This document shows positions 24,934 to 34,268 of a stretch of DNA of 64,000 nucleotides, piece by piece (position 1 is the stretch's first letter; each line of letters begins with the position of its first letter). Below the pieces are notes generated by a model that searched no databases, was not told where the DNA came from, and saw only the letters and a list, made by a program, of their open reading frames with translations. The position numbers and the translations under genes are program-made. The DNA lies in the NCBI RefSeq assembly GCF_005222915.1, contig NZ_STFX01000009.1, positions 220,605 to 284,604 on the forward strand. The letters are read 5' to 3'. This DNA comes from Rhizobium sp. FKL33 (GTDB lineage Bacteria; Pseudomonadota; Alphaproteobacteria; Rhizobiales; Rhizobiaceae).

Positions 24934-25572
24934 TCATACGCCGAGCCGCGCCGGGATCAGTCCGCGCAGCGAGTTGCCGACATAGACTGTTCGGCCAGCG
25001 AGGTCGGACGGTCGCAAAAGGGCTACGCGCGCTTTCTTTGCGCAGAGCAGCGACGTCCTGAGCACGCCGGCGAGGCAGCCGGAGGACAGCGGCGGCGTCA
25101 GCAAGAGGCCGTCGTCGCCCTCGACGAAGAGATTTGTGATCGCGCCTTCGCAGAGTTCGCCTTTTTCGTTGAGCAGCAGCACCTCGTCCGCGTCATCGCG
25201 CGCGTATTCGGCACGGGCGGCGTCATAGACCGCGCGGTTGGAGGTCTTGTGACGCAGAAGCGGACCGTTCGAGGTCAGTCGCGCCGTCGTCGCAATGGCG
25301 AGACGCCAGACGGATCCCTCGGCGAGCGGCTGGAATGCGGCGGACTGAATGTCGTGCCGTCCGTCCGCCCAGAATTCGAGCCTGAGACGGGTCGGCGCCT
25401 CCACAGTTCGAGCCGCCTCCAGCGCCGCCGTCCAAGCCATCGCGGGATCGGCGAAACCGAGCTTGCGCGTCGAATTGAAAAATCGGTTCCGGTGCAGATT
25501 GCTCCTCACGACGCCTGCGCCGGGTTCCGCCCGCATCGTCTCGATCAGCGAGAAATCCGGCGCTATCGTCAC
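24934..25572 (-). CDS. Aminotransferase class IV (PabC-like)
   Basis: 212 residues from a GTG overlapping the stop of pabB by four bases (GTGA). Fold-type IV features are visible: NLHRNRF near the N-terminus, the lysine in HKTSNRAVYD and LCEGAITNLFVE for PLP binding. With a PabB partner it probably makes 4-aminobenzoate from aminodeoxychorismate for folate. A much longer upstream frame is arginine-rich and overlaps pabB, so it was rejected as the start. It could also act on branched-chain or D-amino acids, but the partner argues for folate. Confidence 0.75.
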   Translation of the reverse strand: MTIAPDFSLIETMRAEPGAGVVRSNLHRNRFFNSTRKLGFADPAMAWTAALEAARTVEAPTRLRLEFWADGRHDIQSAAFQPLAEGSVWRLAIATTARLTSNGPLLRHKTSNRAVYDAARAEYARDDADEVLLLNEKGELCEGAITNLFVEGDDGLLLTPPLSSGCLAGVLRTSLLCAKKARVALLRPSDLAGRTVYVGNSLRGLIPARLGV

Positions 25573-26726
25573 CGGGCGATCTCCCGGTCGCCGAGCGCAA
25601 AGCGCGCCTTCAGGAGACATTCGGCATATTCGTCTTCCGCATTGGAATCGAAGACGATGCCGCCGCCGACATTGAATACGGCTTCGCCATTCTCGAACAG
25701 CGAGATGGTGCGGATGGCGACGTTGAAGCACATGCGGCCATCGGGTGCGACAAAGCCGATCGAGCCGCAATAGGCGTCGCGCGGACCGGCCTCGATTTCG
25801 TGCAGGATCTCCATCGCCCGCATTTTCGGCGCGCCGGTCACCGAGCCGCAGGGAAACAGCGCGGCGAAGATGTCGCGCAGCGTCAGATCGGGCAGCAGTT
25901 TGGCGCGCACATGCGACACCATCTGATGCACGGTCGGATAGGTCTCGATGTGAAAGAGTTTCGGCACGCCGAGCGTGCCGACTTCCGAGATGCGCGAAAT
26001 GTCGTTGCGCAGCAGATCGACGATCATGCGGTTTTCGGCCTGGGTCTTCTCGTCGCCGATCATCGCCGCCTTGATCGCCTCGTCTTCAGTGGCGGATGCG
26101 CCGCGCGGAGCGGTGCCCTTCATCGGATGCGTCTCGATCCAGCCGTCTTCATCGACCTTGAAGAACAGTTCCGGCGAGCGCGACAACAGCATGGGGCCGC
26201 CGAGATTGACCAGCGCGCCGTAATGCACGGGCTGCCGCGAGATCAGCGACCAGAAGGCGGCCAGCGGATCGCCCGACCAGACGGCGCGGACCGGCATGGT
26301 CAGATTGCCCTGGTAGCAATCACCCTGGCGCAGATGCCAGTGCAGCCGGTCGAAGCGCTCCCGATAGGTTTCGAACGGCCATTCCGCTTGCGGCTCTTGC
26401 AGGAATTCTTCGTTGTCGAGCCGCTGGCGCGGTTTGGCGAGCGGATGATCGGATTTCGGCGCATCGAACACGCCGAAGGCCATCAGCGGCGTCGCCCGGT
26501 TCTGGCCGGCATAGCCCGCCAGCCTCGCCTCGAAGAGATAGCCTGCCTCATAGCTCATGAAGCCGGCAATCCATTTGCCGGCGCGCCGCGCCCTTTCCAG
26601 CCGCGCGAGACCGTCTTCGAAACCCGTTGCGTCGTGCGCGAGGATCAACTCCTCAGGCTCGGCGAAAAACAGGGTCTCGTTCCTGCGGTCGTCGCGAAGC
26701 AGGATGAAGGGTTCGGCTGGCGCCAT
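25569..26726 (-). CDS. pabB: Aminodeoxychorismate synthase component I
   Basis: 385 residues of the chorismate-binding family. The active-site blocks ETHPMKGTAPRG, NRMIVDLLRNDISRI and FPCGSVTGAPKMRAMEIL are present in order. With glutamine amidotransferase it aminates chorismate at C4 to aminodeoxychorismate in folate synthesis. The next gene, PabC-like, overlaps by four bases and would eliminate pyruvate from the product. The opening MAPAEPFILLRDD is a plausible start; the next in-frame Met is far downstream. Confidence 0.92.
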   Translation of the reverse strand: MAPAEPFILLRDDRRNETLFFAEPEELILAHDATGFEDGLARLERARRAGKWIAGFMSYEAGYLFEARLAGYAGQNRATPLMAFGVFDAPKSDHPLAKPRQRLDNEEFLQEPQAEWPFETYRERFDRLHWHLRQGDCYQGNLTMPVRAVWSGDPLAAFWSLISRQPVHYGALVNLGGPMLLSRSPELFFKVDEDGWIETHPMKGTAPRGASATEDEAIKAAMIGDEKTQAENRMIVDLLRNDISRISEVGTLGVPKLFHIETYPTVHQMVSHVRAKLLPDLTLRDIFAALFPCGSVTGAPKMRAMEILHEIEAGPRDAYCGSIGFVAPDGRMCFNVAIRTISLFENGEAVFNVGGGIVFDSNAEDEYAECLLKARFALGDREIAR

Positions 26727-26744
26727 GCGGTTCAGGTCCTCTGG

Positions 26745-28610
26745 TCAGGCGCTCTTATCAAGCGCCTCCAATTCGTCGATCAGCCCTTCGATCATCGACA
26801 GACCCTTGTCCCAGAACGACGGGTCGGACGCGTCGAGGCCGAACGGCTTCAAGAGTTCGGCGTAGTGCTTGCTGCCGCCGGCCTTCAGAAGCGCGAAATA
26901 CTTCTCCTGGAAGCCGTCCTCGGCGTTCTGGTAAACCGCATAGAGCGAGTTCACCAGGCAGTCGCCGAAGGCGTAGGCATAGACATAGAAGGGCGAATGA
27001 ATGAAGTGGGGGATATACATCCACCAGTTTTCATAGCCCTCTGACGTCCTGATCGCCGGCCCCAGGCTTTCGCCTTGTACGGACATCCAGAGTTCGCCGA
27101 TCTGCTCTGATGTCAGTTCGCCGTCTTTTCTCGCCGTGTGGAGCTTGCGCTCGAACTGGTAGAAGGCGATCTGGCGGACCACGGTGTTGAGCATGTCCTC
27201 GACCTTTTGCGCCAGCATCGCCTTGCGCTCGGTCTTGTCCTTGGTCTTGGCGAGCAGCGCCCGGAAGGTCAGCATTTCGCCGAACACCGAGGCCGTCTCG
27301 GCCAGCGTCAGCGGCGTCGAGGCCATCAGCGCGCCCTGGCCGGCGGCCAGCACCTGGTGCACGCCATGGCCGAGTTCATGGGCAAGCGTCATCACGTCGC
27401 GCGGCTTGCCGAGATAATTGACGAGCACGTAAGGGTGCGCCGAGGGCACGGTGGGATGGGCGAATGCGCCCGGGGCCTTGCCGGGGCGGGCTGGGGCGTC
27501 GATCCAGTTCTTGTCGAAGAAGGTCTGGGTGATCTCCGCCATTTCGGGCGAAAACTGCCGGTAGGCTGACAGCACGATGTCGCGCGCCTCTTCCCATGCC
27601 ACCGCTGTGGCCGGCGCTTCGGGCAGCGGCGCATTGCGGTCCCAGTAATTCAGCGTTTCCATGCCCAGCCATTTGGCCTTCATGGCGTAGTAACGGTGCG
27701 ACAACCGCGGATAGGCAGCCTTGACGGCGGCGGCCAGCGCGTCGACCACTTCGCCCTCGACGCGGTTAGACAGATGCCGGCTGTCGGCGATGTCCTTGAA
27801 GCCGCGCCAGCGGTCGGAAATGTCCTTGTCCTTGGCGAGCGTATTGGTGATCAGCGTGAAAATGCGGACATTGTCCTTGAACACCTGGCTGATGGCTTCG
27901 GCCGCCGTCCGCCTGACATCAGGATCCTTTTCCTGCAGCTTGTCGAGCGCGGCTTCGAGCGTGATCTGGTCTCCGCCGAACGGCACGCGCAGCGCGGCGA
28001 TCGTCTCGTTGAACAGCCGGTTCCAGGCCTGGCCGCCGGTCTGGGATTTTTCGAGGAACAGCTGTTCGAGCTTTTCATCGAGCTGATAGGGCTTCTCCTT
28101 GCGGAGATCCTCGATCCACGGACGGTAATGCGCGGCCTTGGCGTCATGGTCGAAGGCGGCGGCGAGCGCAGCGTCTTCGACGAGGTTGAGTTCAAGCGCG
28201 AAGAACAGCAGATGGCTCGCCATGTCGGTGATGGCCGCGCTGACATCGGCGAAGAACTTGCCGCGCGCCGGATCTGTCATGTCGCCATAATAATGCAGCC
28301 CGGCATAGGAGCCGACGCGGCCGATCAGGTCTTCGAGGCCTTCATAGGCTTCCACCGCTGCGCCCAGGCCATCTGCGCCTGACTGGGCGGCGGCAAAAGC
28401 GAGCTTGCCTTTCCAACGCGTTTCGAAGGCCTCCGACAGGGTTCTCGCCTTTTCGAGATCCGCCTTGAAGGCGTCACTGTCCGGAGCGGGATAGAGATCG
28501 GCGAGGTTCCATTCCGGAAGGACGCCGAGATCGGATGCGGCCGCTGCCGCCTCGGTGGCGAAAACCGGCCGGAAACGAGACGCGCCGGTCAGATCGGGCA
28601 AGAACTTCAT
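26745..28610 (-). CDS. pepF: M3 family oligoendopeptidase F
   Basis: 621 residues. The zinc-binding HELGH lies at 411-415 in TLAHELGHGVHQ, followed about 25 residues later by the third-ligand region (LAETASVFGE). The first 250 residues are the helical N-terminal domain of the M3B family. It cleaves short oligopeptides in the cytoplasm. It stands as the first gene of a minus-strand run into pabB and pabC, 18 bases apart, but this arrangement is common and does not tie their functions. Confidence 0.92.
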   Translation of the reverse strand: MKFLPDLTGASRFRPVFATEAAAAASDLGVLPEWNLADLYPAPDSDAFKADLEKARTLSEAFETRWKGKLAFAAAQSGADGLGAAVEAYEGLEDLIGRVGSYAGLHYYGDMTDPARGKFFADVSAAITDMASHLLFFALELNLVEDAALAAAFDHDAKAAHYRPWIEDLRKEKPYQLDEKLEQLFLEKSQTGGQAWNRLFNETIAALRVPFGGDQITLEAALDKLQEKDPDVRRTAAEAISQVFKDNVRIFTLITNTLAKDKDISDRWRGFKDIADSRHLSNRVEGEVVDALAAAVKAAYPRLSHRYYAMKAKWLGMETLNYWDRNAPLPEAPATAVAWEEARDIVLSAYRQFSPEMAEITQTFFDKNWIDAPARPGKAPGAFAHPTVPSAHPYVLVNYLGKPRDVMTLAHELGHGVHQVLAAGQGALMASTPLTLAETASVFGEMLTFRALLAKTKDKTERKAMLAQKVEDMLNTVVRQIAFYQFERKLHTARKDGELTSEQIGELWMSVQGESLGPAIRTSEGYENWWMYIPHFIHSPFYVYAYAFGDCLVNSLYAVYQNAEDGFQEKYFALLKAGGSKHYAELLKPFGLDASDPSFWDKGLSMIEGLIDELEALDKSA

Positions 28611-28747
28611 CGCAGATTTCCTTTTGATTTCTGTGTTTTATCTGTTTGCCGCCCGGATCGATAAAATGCAAGCATTTCTCAAAACGGGATTTTCAAGGCT
28701 GTTTGTCATGTTGTGTCCACAAGCGGAAATAACAGGGGGAAAAGCCC

Positions 28748-30328
28748 GTGAACACGCATATTCTTGTGATCGATGACGATCCGGTGCAACGCCGGCTGCT
28801 CAAGAACGCGGTCGAACGTATCGGTCATACGCCGCATCTCGCCGAGAACGGCAAGATGGGCCTGGAATCGCTCGAGCGCCACGGCGACAAGATCAGCGTG
28901 ATCATTCTCGACCTGATGATGCCGGAGATGAACGGCATCGCCTTTCTCAACGCGGTGCGTGAAAAAGGCCTCGACATACCGGTCATCGTCCAGACCGGGC
29001 AAGGCGGCATCGACACGGTGGTCATGGCCATGCGGGCCGGCGCCTTCGACTTCGTCGTCAAGCCGGTCAGCCCCGAGCGCATCGGTTCGGCGATCAGCAA
29101 TGCGCTGAAGGTCGACCGCACCAGCCTGTCGCGCAATCCGGCGCGCTCCCGTAGCGGCGCGGTCCGCTTCAGCGACATCGTCGCGGTCAGCCCGGCCATG
29201 TCGCGCGTCATGGATCTCGCCCGCCGCGCGGCGCAATCCGATATTCCCGTGGTGCTCGAAGGCGAATCCGGCGTCGGCAAGGAAATGGTCGCCCGCGCCA
29301 TCCAGGCCGCCAGCGATCGCGCCGGCAAGCCCTTCATCACCGTCAACTGCGGCGCCATCCCGCACAATCTCGTCGAAAGCATTCTGTTCGGCCATGAGAA
29401 GGGCGCCTTCACAGGCGCGACGGAAAAGCACGCCGGCAAATTCATCGAGGCCGACGGCGGCACGCTGTTCCTCGACGAAATCGGCGAACTGCCACTCGAC
29501 GTTCAGGTGAAGCTCTTGCGCGCCATCCAGAACGGCGAGATCGAGACGATCGGCGCCCGCCGTCCGCAGAAGGTCGATGTGCGGCTGATCTCGGCCACCA
29601 ACAAGGACCTCATCGCCGCCGTCAAGGCCGGCGAGTTCCGCGAGGATCTCTATTACCGGCTCAACGTCTTCCCGATCACCATTCCGGCGCTGCGCCGGCG
29701 CAAGGAGGACATCCCGGTTCTCGCCCGCGCCTTCGTGGAGCGCTTCTCGGCGGCGCAGAAGCTCGACACCGTCCCGGAACTGACGCCGGCCGCCATGGCG
29801 CTGATGACGGCCTTCGACTGGCCCGGCAATATCCGCCAGCTGGAGAATTCGATCTTCCGCGCCGTCGTGCTCGCCCGCGGCCCGCAACTCGGCGTCGAGG
29901 ATTTCACCCAGATTGCGGCGCAGATCCCGGGCTATATCAACGAGAATGGCGAGAGCATCTTTGCCGGCGTTCGCGATGTGCTGTCGGCGCCGTCTCTCGC
30001 CGGCGCGGAGCCGCCGGCCGGTCTGCCCGTCTTCCCCCGCCAGACGACGGACGCCGTCTATCGCAGCGAGCCGCCGCGCGTCACGATGCACAGCCCGATC
30101 ACCGAAGGCATTCTGTCGGCGATCGGCAAGGACGGCGGCGTTCGCACCATCGCCTCCGTCGAGGAAGAATTGATCCGCTTTGCGCTGCGCTTCTATCGCG
30201 GGCAAATGAGCGAGGTGGCGCGCCGGCTCGGCATCGGCCGCTCGACGCTTTACCGCAAGCTCAAGGATTACGGGATTGATCCCGATGATCCGCTGAAGCA
30301 GCTGGCGCTGGAGGATGTCGCCGGCTGA
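28748..30328 (+). CDS. NtrC-type sigma-54 response regulator
   Basis: 526 residues. The receiver domain has its phosphoacceptor D55 in VIILDLMMPEMNG. The AAA+ domain has Walker A GESGVGKE (172-179), GAFTGA (219-224) for sigma-54 contact and Walker B TLFLDEIGE. The C end is a Fis-type helix-turn-helix (MSEVARRLGIGRSTLYRKLKDYG). It activates sigma-54 promoters after phosphorylation; the cognate kinase is not nearby. The downstream DUF882 gene is too far away and has its own leader, so its targets are unknown. Confidence 0.92.
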   Translation: MNTHILVIDDDPVQRRLLKNAVERIGHTPHLAENGKMGLESLERHGDKISVIILDLMMPEMNGIAFLNAVREKGLDIPVIVQTGQGGIDTVVMAMRAGAFDFVVKPVSPERIGSAISNALKVDRTSLSRNPARSRSGAVRFSDIVAVSPAMSRVMDLARRAAQSDIPVVLEGESGVGKEMVARAIQAASDRAGKPFITVNCGAIPHNLVESILFGHEKGAFTGATEKHAGKFIEADGGTLFLDEIGELPLDVQVKLLRAIQNGEIETIGARRPQKVDVRLISATNKDLIAAVKAGEFREDLYYRLNVFPITIPALRRRKEDIPVLARAFVERFSAAQKLDTVPELTPAAMALMTAFDWPGNIRQLENSIFRAVVLARGPQLGVEDFTQIAAQIPGYINENGESIFAGVRDVLSAPSLAGAEPPAGLPVFPRQTTDAVYRSEPPRVTMHSPITEGILSAIGKDGGVRTIASVEEELIRFALRFYRGQMSEVARRLGIGRSTLYRKLKDYGIDPDDPLKQLALEDVAG

Positions 30329-30349
30329 TAACACACTGGCTGACGAGCA

Positions 30350-30380
30350 AGGCCCGCCGTGTCCCTCACGCGGCGGGCCT
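30350..30380. terminator. GC-rich hairpin after the sigma-54 regulator
   Basis: AGGCCCGCCG and CGGCGGGCCT pair (10 bp) around an 11-base loop, 22 bases after the stop codon. No T run follows, so it is a weak or factor-assisted terminator candidate. Confidence 0.4.
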
Positions 30381-30694
30381 CGGCGCGTGTCGAGATACCC
30401 CGAAAATCCGATCCGGTTGACAGGGATCATGGCGGGCGCCGCCAGTTCGGAGCAAGCAGAGAGCGTCAGGTTGAAAAATGAAACGCTGAGCTGATTCGTT
30501 AAAAAAGACTGGAAAAAAACGAGAAAGCTGCGATAAAGCCAGCGATTGGTGAAAAACCTGATTGGCGTTTAACCCTTGTTAGTGCATCGTTCACTATAAC
30601 TTCGGATAGGCGCCAGAACGCGATTGCCATCGTCTAACCGTAATTGACCAGTATTGGAATCAACGGTAGCGGCGGCCAGTGTACGGGGATCGAG
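30381..30694. other. Leader region upstream of the DUF882 gene
   Basis: About 310 bases without a gene. TTTAACCCTTGTTAG and TTCACTATAA near 30566-30600 could be promoter elements, and TTAA sites recur, but no spacing matches a full CtrA box. The region probably holds the promoter and leader of the next gene. Confidence 0.4.
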
Positions 30695-32464
30695 TTGCAT
30701 CAAGAGGTTGAGACCAAGAGCCGGGCAGCCGGCGCTGTTCGTCGCATCGCGAAAGCGGTCGGCGCGGCGCGCGCAGGTCTCCGAGCCATGCTCCCGGCGG
30801 CCATTCTCGCCGTCGTCGCCCTTCAGGGCGCGCCGGCCTCCGCCGCGCAGACGCGTGCGTTGAAGATCTACCATGTGCATTCTCACGAAAAGGCCATCAT
30901 CGTCTTCAAGCGCAACGGCCGCTATGACGCCGCAGGCCTGAAGAAGCTCAATTATATTCTGCGCGACTGGCGCCGCAACGAGCCGACGCGGATGGATCCG
31001 CGCCTGTTCGACCTGATCTGGGAAGTCTACCAGAAGTCCGGCTCCCGCGAATATATCAACGTGATCGGCGGCTATCGCGCGCCCGAGACCAACGCCATGC
31101 TGCGTTCGCGCACCAAGGGCGTGGCCGAGCGCAGCCAGCACGTGCTCGGCAAGGCGATGGACTTCTATATTCCCGACGTCTCGCTCAGGAAGCTGCGCGA
31201 GATCGGCATGAAGTTCCAGGTCGGCGGCGTCGGTTTCTATCCGACCTCCGGTTCGCCCTTCGTGCATATGGATGTCGGCGGCGTCCGCTCCTGGCCGCGC
31301 ATGCCGCGTCGCGAATTGTCGCGCCTGTTTCCGGATGGACGCACCCTGCACAAGCCGGCCGAAGGCGGCGTGATGCCGGGCTATGCGTCCGCGCTGGCCG
31401 ATTACAAGCGCCGCGTCGGCGCCGACGCCATCCTGGTGGCCGGCGGCGGCTCCAACAATTCCGATCGCGACACCACCAAGCGCAAGAGCCTGCTGGCTGC
31501 GCTCTTCGGCGGCGGAGACGAGGACGAAGGCGATATCGCTGAGGCCGAAGTCCAGGTCGCTGCAGCGCCTGCCAAGAAATCCAAGCCGGAAACGCAGCAG
31601 GCCATCCTGACGGCTGCCGTGGAGCCTGAGGACAAGCCGATTAATGCGCCTGTTCCGTCGCTCCGTCCGGCTGAACCGGTGCAGCCGGCGATCGAAACCG
31701 CGCTTTTGTCCACCAGCCGCAATCCGGCTGAGGAAGCCATGCAGGCGGCCCTGACCCCCAAGCCTGAGGATCAACCCGAATTCGTCGACCTCGCCAAGGT
31801 GCATGTGCCCGCTCCGAGCCTGCTAGGCGAGCGCAAGCAGCCCGGCGACGGCGAGGCGGAAACCATGACCGCCTCTCTCGATCCGTCCACTGCGGCTTTG
31901 CTGACCGCCGTTCCGGTGCCCGGCGCGCGTCCGGCCGAAGAAGAGCAGGCGAAAGCCGGCCAGGACGGCGACATCGCAGTTCCTGCGGGCGATGTGAAGC
32001 CTGAGGAAATAGCGGCTCTGGCAGCTCAGTCTGCGTCCGTACCGCCGATCGAAGCGACGGATGAGGATGAAGTGGCAGGGATTATCGACAGCCTCGATGA
32101 ACCGAGCCGCGAACAGAACAAGCTGGCGGAACTTGCGTCGCTGGATGTGACCACCGAGACGGCCACCCGTTCTTTCGAGCCGGCCGCCGTGCAGCCCGCC
32201 AAGCCCGCCGCCAAGGTGCAGAAGAAGGTTTCTGGTCCTGAACTGACCGGCAACATGATCGCCAAATGGGCGTTGAGCAAAGGTCGCGTGGCCGAAGTCG
32301 CCAAGCCCGTCAAAGCGCCGCGTTTCGTGAGCAAGACGATGCGCGTCCAGCCGACGGAAGTCTACGCCGACGGCTTCACGCAGTCCGCGAAGATCGATCC
32401 GGCCCGCTTCTCGGGTTCGGCTGTGAACTTCATCCCGGTGAAGAAGTTCCCGGAAACCAACTGA
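30695..32464 (+). CDS. DUF882 family exported peptidase-like protein
   Basis: 589 residues from a TTG preceded by GGGGA five bases upstream; an earlier in-frame TTG lacks a binding site. A signal-type segment is present (AMLPAAILAVVALQG-APASA). The DUF882 (M15_2-like) domain spans about 55-210, with likely zinc ligands H149, D156 and H191 in QHVLGKAMD and FVHMD, the layout of the L,D-/D,D-carboxypeptidase M15 fold. About 300 residues of proline-, alanine- and glutamate-rich sequence follow, suggesting a disordered region that crosses or binds the wall. A terminator ends the gene. Confidence 0.85.
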   Translation: MHQEVETKSRAAGAVRRIAKAVGAARAGLRAMLPAAILAVVALQGAPASAAQTRALKIYHVHSHEKAIIVFKRNGRYDAAGLKKLNYILRDWRRNEPTRMDPRLFDLIWEVYQKSGSREYINVIGGYRAPETNAMLRSRTKGVAERSQHVLGKAMDFYIPDVSLRKLREIGMKFQVGGVGFYPTSGSPFVHMDVGGVRSWPRMPRRELSRLFPDGRTLHKPAEGGVMPGYASALADYKRRVGADAILVAGGGSNNSDRDTTKRKSLLAALFGGGDEDEGDIAEAEVQVAAAPAKKSKPETQQAILTAAVEPEDKPINAPVPSLRPAEPVQPAIETALLSTSRNPAEEAMQAALTPKPEDQPEFVDLAKVHVPAPSLLGERKQPGDGEAETMTASLDPSTAALLTAVPVPGARPAEEEQAKAGQDGDIAVPAGDVKPEEIAALAAQSASVPPIEATDEDEVAGIIDSLDEPSREQNKLAELASLDVTTETATRSFEPAAVQPAKPAAKVQKKVSGPELTGNMIAKWALSKGRVAEVAKPVKAPRFVSKTMRVQPTEVYADGFTQSAKIDPARFSGSAVNFIPVKKFPETN

Positions 32465-32483
32465 GCTTTAAAACCGAGACATG

Positions 32484-32512
32484 AAAAAACCGCCGTTTCC
32501 GGCGGTTTTTTT
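32484..32512 (+). terminator. Intrinsic terminator after the DUF882 gene
   Basis: CCGCCG-TTTC-CGGCGG stem (32490-32505) followed by seven T, with a run of A before it. It could also serve the convergent gapR transcript. Confidence 0.9.
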
Positions 32513-32532
32513 GTGGGCTTCGATCGCTGGGA

Positions 32533-32796
32533 TTATTCGTCCGGCGGACCTTCGATCATGCCGAGCGCCATCAGATAGGTCTCGAGGATCGCTTCCTGTT
32601 CCATGCGCTCATCCTTGTCCTGTTTGCGGATCTGGATGACCTTCTTGAGGATCTTGGTGTCGAAGCCGGTGCTCTTGGCTTCGCCATAGACGTCCTTGAT
32701 GTCGTCGGCGATCGTCTTCTTTTCTTCTTCCAGCCGTTCGATGCGCTCGATGAAAGATCTGAGCTGATCGCGGGCCACGCCATGCGCGTCGGACAT
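32533..32796 (-). CDS. gapR: GapR, nucleoid-associated DUF2312 protein
   Basis: 87 residues, nearly all coiled-coil helix ([21 protein letters not shown], then [23 protein letters not shown]). The DUF2312/GapR family binds overtwisted DNA ahead of replication and transcription forks in alphaproteobacteria. The start is set by AAGGAG at the right distance; a longer frame adds ten residues and lacks support. It converges on the DUF882 gene across the terminator. Confidence 0.92.
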   Translation of the reverse strand: MSDAHGVARDQLRSFIERIERLEEEKKTIADDIKDVYGEAKSTGFDTKILKKVIQIRKQDKDERMEQEAILETYLMALGMIEGPPDE

Positions 32797-32886
32797 AGGA
32801 CTGCTCCTTCTGATTCCTGTTCTCAATACGGGCCGATGACCTGCAGCGAAAGGCGGACAAGGTCAAGCGGAATCGCGGGAAGGGGA

Positions 32887-33192
32887 TTATTCCTTCGGGC
32901 GGTTGATCTCGAAGGCCGCCTTTTGCGCGTCGCTCGCCTGGCGCTGGTTCAGTCGCTTCCAGTCCTCATAGGGCATGCCGTAGATCGCTTCGCGCGACTG
33001 ATCTTTCGTCACCGGCAGGCCGGCCTGTTCGGCGGCGTCGAGATACCAGTTGGCGAGGCAGTTGCGGCAGAAACCGGCGAGGTTCATCAGGTCGATATTC
33101 TGCGTTTCCGGCCGGTTGCGCAGATGGCTGACCAGCCGCCGGAACGCGGCGGCTTCCAGCCTGGTGACGTCGTCTTGGCTCAACTCGCTCAT
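32887..33192 (-). CDS. DUF1244 family protein
   Basis: 101 residues. The family signature is visible: AFRRLVSHLRNRPETQNIDLMNLAGFCRNCLANW, and then SREAIYGMPYEDWK. DUF1244 proteins are small, widespread in alphaproteobacteria and of unknown function; the cysteine pair in FCRNCL may bind metal. The start at MSELSQDD is supported by GGAG. It lies 10 bases downstream of the N-formylglutamate amidohydrolase, a frequent pairing in rhizobia. Confidence 0.85.
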   Translation of the reverse strand: MSELSQDDVTRLEAAAFRRLVSHLRNRPETQNIDLMNLAGFCRNCLANWYLDAAEQAGLPVTKDQSREAIYGMPYEDWKRLNQRQASDAQKAAFEINRPKE

Positions 33193-33202
33193 AGCAGTCT
33201 CC

Positions 33203-34003
33203 TCAGGCCCAGATGCGGTCGGTCCGCGATGGGAAGATTTCGATATGATGCAGTTCCGGGTCATTGTTCAGCGCCGTGAAGACAGGAGTGAGCCTGTCCG
33301 CCCAGAGCCCCACGCCCTCGTCCGTTCCGATCTCGTCTTGCCGGACTTCGAGAAGCGCATGCGGACGACCCTTCACGGTGCAGTGGCGATGCATCGTGTC
33401 GCCGCGCAGCGCGCCGTCATAGGGCTCGTTGTCGCCGACGAGGACGCCGTCGATGTCGCGCAGCGCGGAAATCAGCCGCATGGCGGCGCGGGGGTCGGAA
33501 TCCCAGAGCACGGCGGCGTGCCAGGCGCGCGCGACGCCTTTCCAATGGGGCGTATAGGAATGGAGTGACAGGACCAGCGCGGCGCGTCCCGAGGCCCGCT
33601 CTGTCTCGGCGATCGCGTCGCTCACCGCCTGATGATAGGGACGATGGAAGTGCTCGATGCGCGAGCGCTGCTCTTCGGCGGACAGCGGATGGTTGGCGGG
33701 AATGATCGCGCCGTCCGAAATACGCATGATCAGCGTCGGATCGTCCTCGCCGCGATTGGGGTCGATCAGCAGCCGCGAAAAGCGGCTCATCACGGCCGGG
33801 GCGCCCAGTCGCGCGGCCAGGCTGCGCGTCAGCGCCTCGACGCCGATGTCATAGGCGATATGCCGCTCGAAGGCTTCCGGCGGCAGCCCCAGGGAGCCGT
33901 ATTCCGCCGGCAGGCGGTTGGTGGCGTGGTCGGCGAGCAGGACAAGCCCGCAAGCGGGGTCGCCGGGAATGATTTCATAGGCGGGATATGAGGACATCGA
34001 CAT
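33203..34003 (-). CDS. N-formylglutamate amidohydrolase family protein
   Basis: 266 residues of the FGase family. Visible blocks are LLADHATNRLP, then RFSRLLIDPNRG and SLHSYTPHWKG, which hold the family's metal and substrate residues. It hydrolyses N-formyl amino acids, in histidine degradation or in related roles. There are no hut genes around, so the physiological substrate is uncertain. The DUF1244 gene follows it in the same transcript. Confidence 0.8.
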   Translation of the reverse strand: MSMSSYPAYEIIPGDPACGLVLLADHATNRLPAEYGSLGLPPEAFERHIAYDIGVEALTRSLAARLGAPAVMSRFSRLLIDPNRGEDDPTLIMRISDGAIIPANHPLSAEEQRSRIEHFHRPYHQAVSDAIAETERASGRAALVLSLHSYTPHWKGVARAWHAAVLWDSDPRAAMRLISALRDIDGVLVGDNEPYDGALRGDTMHRHCTVKGRPHALLEVRQDEIGTDEGVGLWADRLTPVFTALNNDPELHHIEIFPSRTDRIWA

Positions 34004-34268
34004 AATTTTTCACGTTTTTGCTGTCTTGTCATGCCGGCCTGGCGGTTTCAAGGCGGTCCGTGTTGAGACTTTGTTCAAGGCCTAATAGTATCGGAATCAA
34101 GCGCCTGAGCAGGTTTATCCCCGCAGGCGGCCGGCTTTCACGTCATGTGAGCCGCCGCTGATAAGAATGTCAGGCTTTTGGACCGATATAATCGATTGAA
34201 TTTTGCGTTGACAATCCTGTGCCGCCAACGCACAAGGGCAATCAGCAGGTGGGAGCCAGCTCTACGTC

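Noticed and set aside
25573-25770. 66-residue extension of the PabC-like protein
   Set aside because: It lies inside pabB in another frame and is arginine-rich; the GTG overlapping the pabB stop fits the domain.
28706-30430. A 574-codon minus-strand frame opposite the sigma-54 regulator
   Set aside because: Shadow of the NtrC-type gene, whose receiver, AAA+ and HTH motifs are all intact.
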